Shown piece after piece: positions 1 to 6,554 of a stretch of DNA of 43,094 nucleotides (position 1 is its first letter; each line of letters starts with the position of its first letter). Source of the DNA: Saprospiraceae bacterium UBA6168 (GTDB lineage: Bacteria > Bacteroidota > Bacteroidia > Chitinophagales > Saprospiraceae); the NCBI GenBank assembly GCA_002435785.1, contig DIUC01000027.1:1-43094 (forward strand), read 5' to 3'. The position numbers were made by a program, and so were the translations under genes. Under the pieces are notes generated by a model that was not told where the DNA came from, made no database searches, and saw only the letters and a list, made by a program, of their open reading frames with translations.

Positions 1-103
1 ACACCGAAGCTACACTAATTTCACGGAACCATTGATTATCAATGGTTTATGAAAAGATGCGCAAATTCGGCACAAGCGGTGGTGCCCCGTTATTGCGCAA
101 GCA

Positions 104-141
104 AAAAAAAGCCCCAGCGGGGTGGTGTACCTCGCCGGGGC
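104..141 (-). terminator. Rho-independent terminator of the truncated minus-strand gene
   Basis: On the minus strand a GC-rich stem with arms GCCCCGGCG and CGCTGGGGC (one mismatch inside the stem) encloses a 13-nt loop and is followed by a run of T (the A run at 104-111 on the plus strand). It lies about 20 bp after the TAG of the remnant at 161-355, which supports that remnant having been a transcribed gene end. Confidence 0.65.
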
Positions 142-160
142 CTTTGTCCATTGGGGGAGA

Positions 161-355
161 CTAAACGGTCGGGTTGCCGCCGCCGTCGGTGGTCGGCGGC
201 ACGGTGGCCGCATCGTTTTCCTGCTCGAAGAGGGGCGACAGGGCGTCCACTACCGTGTCGCTGCCAGGCACGTTGCGTTCTTTGGCCCCCTTGCCCACGT
301 CGTAGAAGTCCAGCACGTATTCGAAGGCGCGGTACCAGTTGTTGCAAGTATGATT
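161..355 (-). pseudogene. 3' remnant of an unrecognised gene, 5'-truncated
   Basis: Reading the minus strand from 355 to the TAG stop at 161-163 gives an open frame of about 64 codons that looks like real protein: it contains NWYRAFEYVLDFYDVGKGA and ends in a Pro/Thr/Gly-rich tail (PPTTDGGGNPTV). There is no start codon: the frame is closed upstream by TGA at 356-358. The protein-like part ends just where the direct repeat at 343-395 begins, so the 5' part of the gene appears to have been lost at that repeat. A rho-independent terminator follows on the same strand at 109-141. I do not recognise the family. Confidence 0.5.
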
Positions 356-395
356 TCAGCAGGATTTCAGCCTCGTTGTGTTTGCAATTTTGCAA
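343..395 (+). repeat. 53-bp direct repeat, copy A
   Basis: This segment matches 1851-1903 in the same orientation at 47 of 53 positions by manual alignment. The two copies bracket the pair of lipoprotein genes. Copy A sits at the broken 5' end of the minus-strand remnant. It also contains an internal duplication (GATTTCAGC twice, 2 bp apart). It may belong to a dispersed intergenic repeat family, but only two copies are visible here. Confidence 0.7.
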
Positions 396-396
396 C

Positions 397-427
397 TTGC
401 AAGCACAACTGGGGGTTTGTAGCTTTG
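397..427 (+). promoter_or_regulatory. Candidate Bacteroidota promoter for the lipoprotein pair
   Basis: TTG at 397-399, 20 nt, then TAGCTTTG at 420-427, which fits the TAnnTTTG element recognised by the Bacteroidota primary sigma factor. It starts at the edge of repeat copy A, about 100 bp before the first lipoprotein gene. This is a sequence match only. Confidence 0.4.
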
Positions 428-528
428 TGGGAGGGGTGGGAGACTTGACACAATGGGTAACTCCGCCACACTTGACATTTACGAATAATAACCAGAGTTT
501 ACGCTTCTAAAAATCAAAAATAGCCGCC

Positions 529-1056
529 ATGAAAAAACTGTACATCCTCCTGTTTCCCTTCCTACTCGCTGCATCCTGCGGTAAGAAAGACGACGATCAA
601 CCCACCGACAAGCTGCCCCCCGCCACCATGACCGGGGCCAATACCTTTGGGTGCTTGGTGAACGGCGAGGTGTGGCTGCCGCATACTGGTTCCATTTGGG
701 ATGAGGCCCTGAATGTAAAGCATGATAGGGGGTGGGTCGGATGTGACCAGTTGGCTATTGGCGTTAAAAAGATAACTTCTACCAATGTAAATATATATCA
801 AACCTTCAATATAAATGTTTGGTGTCCTGTTGTCGGGGCTAATACTACTTCGCCTAGCAATGGCATTTTTATTGATTTTGAGGACTGTGGAAACTACCGA
901 GTAGATACACTAAGTCCACATGTTGTAAATATCACAAAATTAGATACCATCAATTTTATTGCTTCGGGCACTTTTTATTTTACAGCAATCAATGATGACT
1001 GCCTGGATACCATCAGGATAACGGAAGGCAGATTTGATGTGAACTCGCACCTGTAG
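529..1056 (+). CDS. Putative lipoprotein, first of a tandem paralogous pair
   Basis: This 175-aa protein begins with a lysine-led hydrophobic signal sequence and a lipobox ending in LAASC (Cys17), followed by a charged GKKDDDQ stretch, so it is predicted to be a lipoprotein. The mature part carries the block TGANTFGCLVNGEVWLP, which I associate with a recurrent but uncharacterised Bacteroidota lipoprotein domain. Four further cysteines (in FGC, GCDQ, VWCP and EDCGN) and a C-terminal NDDCxDTIRITEGRFD motif are shared with the next gene. The two genes are 36 bp apart and probably co-transcribed. Function is unknown; surface or periplasmic location is inferred from the signal alone. Confidence 0.8.
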   Translation: MKKLYILLFPFLLAASCGKKDDDQPTDKLPPATMTGANTFGCLVNGEVWLPHTGSIWDEALNVKHDRGWVGCDQLAIGVKKITSTNVNIYQTFNINVWCPVVGANTTSPSNGIFIDFEDCGNYRVDTLSPHVVNITKLDTINFIASGTFYFTAINDDCLDTIRITEGRFDVNSHL

Positions 1057-1092
1057 CAGCAAGCTCTTTCATTTCATTTACAATCAAGACTT

Positions 1093-1629
1093 ATGTCAAA
1101 ATCAATACTTCTTCTCTTCGGTTTCTTAACCTTCCTTTCTTTTTCCTGCAAAAAGGACCAAGACATCCCTGACGACATTGCCACCTTGCCACCTGCCACC
1201 ATGACTGGTGCGAACACCTTTGGCTGCTTGGTGAACGGCGAGGTGTGGTTGCCTCACACAGGGTCTTTGTGGGATGAAGCTCTGAATGTCAAGCATGATA
1301 GAGGGTGGATTGGGTGTGACCAGTTGCATGTTTCCGCATATCGAATTTACACCGAGAATGTGAATATTTATCAAACGATGGATATGAATGTGTGGTGTCC
1401 GGTATTGGGTGAAAATAAAATGACACTTAGTAAAAGAAACTATACAGATTACGAAGGATGTGGTAATTATGACATTGACTCATTGAGTCCTCATATCCTA
1501 TTCATCACAAAATTGGATACTATAAATTTCATAGCCTCCGGCAGATTTGAGTTTACTGTAATCAATCATGATTGCCCAGATACTATCAGAATAACAGAGG
1601 GCAGATTTGATGCAGATTCGCATCTGTAA
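1093..1629 (+). CDS. Putative lipoprotein, second of a tandem paralogous pair
   Basis: This 178-aa paralogue of the preceding gene has its own signal sequence and lipobox (FLSFSC, Cys19). From LPPATMTG to GCDQL, nearly 50 residues, the two proteins are almost identical; the centre differs strongly, and the C-terminal third (ITKLDTINFIASG, DTIRITEGRFD) is again very similar. Cysteine positions are conserved, suggesting the same fold with possible disulfides. The mosaic of conserved and divergent blocks could reflect gene conversion after a local duplication. No function can be assigned. Confidence 0.8.
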   Translation: MSKSILLLFGFLTFLSFSCKKDQDIPDDIATLPPATMTGANTFGCLVNGEVWLPHTGSLWDEALNVKHDRGWIGCDQLHVSAYRIYTENVNIYQTMDMNVWCPVLGENKMTLSKRNYTDYEGCGNYDIDSLSPHILFITKLDTINFIASGRFEFTVINHDCPDTIRITEGRFDADSHL

Positions 1630-2145
1630 AGCATTTCATTTTCAAATAGAAAAATCGGGTGCATGAATTTTTGCACTTGAAATACATGAATAGTTCGGTG
1701 GAGTTATTCAACCTATTGCGCTGTGTCCCATTGTGCAGGCTGTGCCTTTGTGTTTATTCTTTACAACACAGCGGTTCAAAGCGTACAGCGGTACGCAGTG
1801 CAGTGGCGGCTAATTTTACCTGAGCACTTACCTTAACACTTCCCAGATGCTGCAAGTATAATTTCAGCAGGGTTTAAGCCACGTTGTGCTTGCAAATTTG
1901 CAAGTTCAACCGCCAAACCCAGCCAAGAACGACTGTTTATTTTTTGATAAATAAGTTGGGTCTGCCGAAAAGCCAAAAACCAACTTGCATCCCATATTTC
2001 ACTTTTCCAGCATCAATCCAGAAAAAAAGCTGCTGGGAATCAATCATTCCATCTTTGTTTTATCCAAAAAGCTGGTTATTTGCCGTGAAATTCAGCAGGT
2101 TGGGAGGGACAAATCCCAACCGTGCTATCATCAAGCATATCAACC
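1630..2145. other. Intergenic region with repeat copy B
   Basis: No convincing gene is seen in this 516-bp gap. It holds repeat copy B (1851-1903) and a short inverted repeat around 1777-1792 (GCGTAC and GTACGC arms with no T-run, so not a clear terminator). Open frames here lack protein-like composition. No good TAnnTTTG element was found directly before the next gene. Confidence 0.5.
1851..1903 (+). repeat. 53-bp direct repeat, copy B
   Basis: Same orientation as 343-395, with 6 mismatches in 53 positions. It lies downstream of the second lipoprotein gene, so the two copies flank about 1.45 kb. The sequences outside the repeats are not visibly related, which argues against one simple large duplication. 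Confidence 0.7.
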
Positions 2146-3081
2146 ATGTTAAAAGAAACTGCACAGACCACTTCGCATATCCTGATGGTTCGGCCCGCCA
2201 ATTTTGGGTTCAATGAAGAAACGGCGGCCAGCAATGCCTTCCAGACCAAGGATGATGCCCACTCGAACGCCGAGGTGAGCCGGTTGGCCGTGGCCGAGTT
2301 CGATGCTTTTGTGGAAAAGCTGCGCTCCGTCGGGGTGGACGTCATCGTGGCGGAGGATACCAACCGCCCGTTGAAACCGGACGCCGTTTTCCCAAACAAT
2401 TGGGTGACTTTTCACCAAAATGGCACCATCGTCACTTACCCGATGTACGCCACGGTGCGCCGTTTGGAGCGCCGGGATGACATCATTCGCAGCATTCAGG
2501 AGCGGTTTCGGGTGGAGCAGAAACTCCAGTTGCAAGAGTACGAGGACATTGACCAGTACCTCGAAGGCACGGGCAGCATGATTATTGACCGCCCCAACAA
2601 GCTGGTGTACGCCTGCCTCAGCCCCCGCACCCATCCGGATTTGCTCATGCGGTTTTGTAAACTGATGGGCTACACTGCAGTGCCATTTCATGCCGTGGAC
2701 GGCGATGGGATGGAGATTTACCATACCAACGTGATGATGGCCCTGGGGGAAACCTTCGTGGTGATTTGCCTTGACACGGTGCAAAGCGAGATAGAGCAGG
2801 AGCGGCTGTTCAGTAAGTTCGAGGCCACGGGCAAGGAGGTCGTCGAAATCACGCTCGACCAGATGATGCAGTTTGCGGGGAACATGCTGCAAGTGCGCAA
2901 TGCGAAGGGGGAGACCTTTTTGGTGATGTCCGAGCAAGCCTACGAATCGCTGGATGCGGCACAAATCGCCCAAATCGGCAAGCACACCAACATCCTGTAT
3001 TCGCCTATCCCAACCATCGAAACCAATGGCGGCGGCAGCGCCCGCTGTATGATGGCGGAGGTTTTTTTGCCGGAAAAATAG
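2146..3081 (+). CDS. ctlX: CtlX-type citrulline/amidino hydrolase
   Basis: This 311-aa protein matches the citrulline utilization hydrolase family CtlX, of the arginine deiminase/amidinotransferase fold, which is thought to act on the ureido or guanidino group of citrulline-type substrates in the cytoplasm. Visible hallmarks are the N-terminal ILMVRPANFGFNE, the PDAVFPNNWVTFH block, EGTGSMI, the HTNVMMALG block with the likely catalytic His, and GGGSARCMMAE near the C-terminus with the likely nucleophilic Cys. Length is as expected. The ATG at 2146 is preferred over an in-frame GTG at 2122, because family members begin shortly before the ILMVRP motif. It stands alone, with no other arginine or citrulline genes beside it, so the exact substrate is inferred. 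Confidence 0.8.
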   Translation: MLKETAQTTSHILMVRPANFGFNEETAASNAFQTKDDAHSNAEVSRLAVAEFDAFVEKLRSVGVDVIVAEDTNRPLKPDAVFPNNWVTFHQNGTIVTYPMYATVRRLERRDDIIRSIQERFRVEQKLQLQEYEDIDQYLEGTGSMIIDRPNKLVYACLSPRTHPDLLMRFCKLMGYTAVPFHAVDGDGMEIYHTNVMMALGETFVVICLDTVQSEIEQERLFSKFEATGKEVVEITLDQMMQFAGNMLQVRNAKGETFLVMSEQAYESLDAAQIAQIGKHTNILYSPIPTIETNGGGSARCMMAEVFLPEK

Positions 3082-3253
3082 GGGTTGGTGGTTGGCGTTA
3101 GACGTCCGAAAACCCATCGAAATCCCATTTTGGTATCGGCATTAAAAGGTTTCATCTATAAAAATGAGCTGCCGAAAAACACACTGGTACTTTCGTTGTC
3201 TTAGGGTTGATTCACTACTCAATCAAAGCAGGATTAACTATCAACATTAATAA

Positions 3254-5035
3254 ATGAGCCAGTTTCTCAAAAATGTGTTCGCTTCTTGCCTCGGTGTGGG
3301 GCTTGCCTTTATCGGGTTGTTCTTTATGGGCTTTTTCATTGTAGCTGCCTTGGCCGGGAGCGGGGGCAAGAAAACAGCCGCCGTTTCCGATAATACGGTG
3401 CTGCACCTGAGCTTCAAGAACCCCATTCCCGAACAAACAAACAATGTGGAAACCAGCCTTATGTCCCTGAAAAGCAATGACGTGCTGGGGCTGAACGAAA
3501 TCGTGGAGACCATTGAACATGCAGCCGGGGATGAAAAAATTAAAGGCATCTACCTGAACCCAGACTTTGGGTTCGGTGCTGGCTTGGCCACGGCAGCGAC
3601 GGTCAGGAATGCCCTCGTCAAGTTCAAGGAAAGCGGCAAGTTTGTCATCGCCAACTCAAAATACTACACGCAGGGGGGGTATTACCTCGCCTCCGCCGCC
3701 GATGAAGTTTATATCAACCCACTTGGCGGCATAGATTTCCACGGATTTTCGGCCATGATTCCCTTCTTCAAAGACATGCTGGACCGGGTGGGCATCAAAA
3801 TGGAGGTGTTCTACGCAGGGGATTTCAAGAGTGCCACCGAGCCGTTCCGACTGAACGAAATGACGGAAAAGAACCGCCTCCAAATGCGGGCGTATTTGGA
3901 GCCTGTTTACAACAATTTTTTGACGGACATCGGAGCATCCCGAAAAATGGACGTGCCTACGCTTCGTGGCATCGCCGACGGCTTGAAGGTCCGCACTGCC
4001 GAAGATGCGGTGACGCTCGGATTGGCCGACAAGATTGGGTATGGGGACGAGGTGATTGCAAACATGAAGGAGCGCATGGGCGTCGCTGCGGACAAAGACA
4101 TCAAGGTGGTTTCTTTGGAAGACTATGCCACCAGTTTTACGAAGAAAAAAGACTACAAAGCCAAAGAGCGCATTGCACTGGTTTTTGCCGAAGGCAATAT
4201 ACTGATGGACGAGGGCGCACGTGGCACCATCGTTGACCAAAAATACGTGAAGCTGCTCCGGGAATTGCGAAAGGACGAGAAAATCAAGGCCATCGTGCTG
4301 CGGGTCAATTCTGGTGGCGGCAGTGCCATTGCCTCTGAAAATATATGGCGGGAGCTGCAATTGGCCAAGGAGGCGGGCAAGAAAATAGTGGTGTCAATGG
4401 GTGATTATGCCGCTTCCGGCGGCTATTATATCGCCTGCAATGCCGACAAAATCCTTGCGGAGCCAAACACGTTGACGGGTTCCATCGGGGTGTTCAGCAT
4501 GATGCCCAATGCCTCCAAGTTGTTTGACGAAAAGCTTGGCATACATTGGGACACCGTGAAAACGGCCAAATACAGTACGGGCGTGAACCCGTTTTATGAC
4601 ATTGCGCCAGTGGAGGCTGCCCAACTGCAGTATTCTACGGATGCAATGTATGCGACTTTCCTCAAGCGGGTGGCGGATGGCCGGAATATGACCACGGACA
4701 GCGTCCACCAGATTGCGCAAGGCAGGGTTTGGGTGGGTGACAAGGCGAAGGAAATTGGTCTGGTGGACGAGATTGGCGGACTTGACCGGGCCTTAGCCAT
4801 TGCCGCAGAACTTTCGGGCCTTGATAAATATCGCCTGATGGAGTACCCAAAACAAATTGACCCCATCCAAGAACTGCTGAACGAGCTGACTGGCGAGGGG
4901 GGTGATAAGGGCGTACATTCCAAGGCCATTGAAAAGGAATTAGGCGAAATTTATCCGAATTACCGCCAAGTAAAAAGCTGGTTGACGATGCAGGGTGTGC
5001 AAGCTCGAATGCCAGTTATTTTGAATTTCAATTGA
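3254..5035 (+). CDS. sppA: Signal peptide peptidase SppA, 67-kDa type
   Basis: This 593-aa protein is a double-domain SppA, a membrane-anchored serine protease that degrades signal peptides left in the inner membrane after export. It has one N-terminal transmembrane segment (about residues 8-35). The catalytic lysine is in the first domain (Lys192 in FYAGDFKSATEPF), and the serine in the second (Ser388 in GDYAASGGYYIA), the same Ser/Lys arrangement as Escherichia coli SppA. The first domain has the degenerate serine motif (YYTQGGYYLAS), as expected for the long form. Length matches the family. The ATG at 3254 directly precedes the membrane segment. No operon partner is evident. Confidence 0.93.
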   Translation: MSQFLKNVFASCLGVGLAFIGLFFMGFFIVAALAGSGGKKTAAVSDNTVLHLSFKNPIPEQTNNVETSLMSLKSNDVLGLNEIVETIEHAAGDEKIKGIYLNPDFGFGAGLATAATVRNALVKFKESGKFVIANSKYYTQGGYYLASAADEVYINPLGGIDFHGFSAMIPFFKDMLDRVGIKMEVFYAGDFKSATEPFRLNEMTEKNRLQMRAYLEPVYNNFLTDIGASRKMDVPTLRGIADGLKVRTAEDAVTLGLADKIGYGDEVIANMKERMGVAADKDIKVVSLEDYATSFTKKKDYKAKERIALVFAEGNILMDEGARGTIVDQKYVKLLRELRKDEKIKAIVLRVNSGGGSAIASENIWRELQLAKEAGKKIVVSMGDYAASGGYYIACNADKILAEPNTLTGSIGVFSMMPNASKLFDEKLGIHWDTVKTAKYSTGVNPFYDIAPVEAAQLQYSTDAMYATFLKRVADGRNMTTDSVHQIAQGRVWVGDKAKEIGLVDEIGGLDRALAIAAELSGLDKYRLMEYPKQIDPIQELLNELTGEGGDKGVHSKAIEKELGEIYPNYRQVKSWLTMQGVQARMPVILNFN

Positions 5036-5192
5036 GTTAATTTGAGTTGAATTGGGTTGAAAAGGGTTGATGGTGTCCTGTGGAACTGTCAACTCTTTTC
5101 TGTTTTATCAAAATCGGTGCGGTGTCGAATTGCGGAAAGTTGCGAAACTGTTCCCCATCAAAGCTGCATAGGCCAAATCTTCAAAAAATCAG

Positions 5193-5222
5193 TTGGCGAA
5201 TTGCGGAATATGCCTACATTTC
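5193..5222 (+). promoter_or_regulatory. Candidate Bacteroidota promoter of the phosphofructokinase gene
   Basis: TTG at 5193-5195, exactly 19 nt, then TACATTTC at 5215-5222 (7 of 8 positions of TAnnTTTG). This places a start of transcription about 30 nt before the ATG at 5260. Sequence match only. Confidence 0.5.
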
Positions 5223-5259
5223 GGTCTTGTAGTTTCATTCACACTAACCTATCGTTTTC

Positions 5260-6513
5260 ATGAAAGAATCAATCGCCATTCTTTGCGCCGGTGGGCCTGC
5301 CCCAGGCATAAACACTGTAATAAGCACAATAGCCAAAGTCTTTTTGAAGGACGGCTACAAGGTGCTGGGCATACATGACGGGTTCAAAAACCTATTCAAC
5401 GGCAGTGCCGAAGTGGTGGACATAGACTTCCACTATGCCGACCGGATTTTCCCAAGAGGCGGTTCAACCCTCCGAATGAGTCGTTACAAACCAAAGGAAC
5501 ACGAGTATTCGGCGGACTTTTTTGAGAAGAACAACGTTAAGTTGTTGGTTACCATTGGGGGCGACGACACCGCATCGTCCAGCAACCGGCTCACCAAATG
5601 GCTCGAAAGCCAGCACATCAACATCCAGAACATCCATGTGCCAAAGACCATTGACAACGACATCCCGCTGCCGGATTTGATGCCCACTTTTGGCTTCAAC
5701 TCCGCTAAGGACGAGGGCGTGCGCATCGGCAATACCATTTACGAGGACAGCCGCACGAGCAGCACTTGGTTCGTCATCAGCTCAATGGGGCGTTCGGCTG
5801 GGCACTTGGCCTTTGAGATTGGGGCGAGTTGCCATTATCCGATTATCATTATCCCAGAGATGTTCGACAAGGTAAAAGTGACCTTGGACATCATCGTTGA
5901 CCTCATCATCTCCTCGATGGTGAAGCGAAAAATCAACAACATAGACCACGGGGTGGCCATCGTTAGCGAAGGCGTTTTTCATATCATGGACGAAGAGGAC
6001 ATCCGCAACTGCGGCATTACTTTCACCTTCGATGCACACGGTCACCCGGAGTTGGGCAATGTGAGCAAGGCGCATATCATCAACGTCCTTTTGCAAAGGA
6101 AACTTAAGGAACTCGGCATTGACATCAAGAGCCGCCCGGTGGAACTGGGCTATGAGCTGCGTTGCTGCCGCCCAGTGGCCTACGACCTGACGCTTTGCAC
6201 GGTACTTGGAATGGGCGTGAAAAAACTGTTCGAGGCAGGCTACAAGGGTTGTATCGTTTCCACGACCAGGATGGCGGAGATTGTACCGATTTTTATGAAA
6301 GATATTGAGGATGAGACTGGAAAGATTCCGCCCCGATTGGTGGACATCAACACCGAGTTTGCCCGGATGGTCATTAGCGACCTGCACGTTTTGAACCAAA
6401 ACGACTATGAAAAGGCCAGCAAATACTTGCTGAACCCCCATGCTTTTGATTTTTTTAGGCTGATGGGCTGGGAGTACAAGCCTTCGGCGGTGCTGAGGCC
6501 GATTGATGTATAA
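5260..6513 (+). CDS. pfp: 6-phosphofructokinase, probably pyrophosphate-dependent
   Basis: This 417-aa protein is a phosphofructokinase-A family enzyme that phosphorylates fructose 6-phosphate to fructose 1,6-bisphosphate. The phosphoryl-donor signature is GGDD (100-103) rather than the GGDGS of ATP enzymes, and the substrate loop is PKTIDND (128-134) rather than PGTIDND. This Asp plus Lys pair is the known mark of PPi-dependent enzymes, whose reaction is reversible. The N-terminal CAGGPAPGIN loop and the central SMGRSAGHLA motif are intact. The length, about 100 residues longer than bacterial ATP-PFK, fits the PPi or long type. The gene ends at a bidirectional terminator shared with the convergent GlgE-like gene. 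Donor specificity is inferred from motifs, not tested. Confidence 0.88.
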   Translation: MKESIAILCAGGPAPGINTVISTIAKVFLKDGYKVLGIHDGFKNLFNGSAEVVDIDFHYADRIFPRGGSTLRMSRYKPKEHEYSADFFEKNNVKLLVTIGGDDTASSSNRLTKWLESQHINIQNIHVPKTIDNDIPLPDLMPTFGFNSAKDEGVRIGNTIYEDSRTSSTWFVISSMGRSAGHLAFEIGASCHYPIIIIPEMFDKVKVTLDIIVDLIISSMVKRKINNIDHGVAIVSEGVFHIMDEEDIRNCGITFTFDAHGHPELGNVSKAHIINVLLQRKLKELGIDIKSRPVELGYELRCCRPVAYDLTLCTVLGMGVKKLFEAGYKGCIVSTTRMAEIVPIFMKDIEDETGKIPPRLVDINTEFARMVISDLHVLNQNDYEKASKYLLNPHAFDFFRLMGWEYKPSAVLRPIDV

Positions 6514-6515
6514 TG

Positions 6516-6550
6516 AAAAAGGGGCGCTTCGCAAGAAGTGCCCCTTTTTT
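6516..6550. terminator. Bidirectional rho-independent terminator
   Basis: GGGGCGCTTC (6521-6530) and GAAGTGCCCC (6535-6544) form a 10-bp stem with one G-T pair and a GCAA loop. The stem is flanked by AAAAA on the left and TTTTTT on the right, so it can end transcription of the phosphofructokinase gene (stop at 6513) and of the convergent GH13 gene (stop at 6555). Confidence 0.85.
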
Positions 6551-6554
6551 GTGC

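Noticed and set aside
49..510. 153-codon plus-strand open frame at the window start
   Set aside because: Arg/Cys/Pro-rich composition and opposite to a protein-like minus-strand frame with a terminator; a GC-rich shadow frame.
1740..1830. Possible tRNA-like segment (GGTTCAAA, small hairpin)
   Set aside because: No acceptor stem, anticodon arm or correct spacing could be found.
2149..3117. 322-codon minus-strand frame opposite ctlX
   Set aside because: The plus strand carries complete family motifs; the antisense frame has none.
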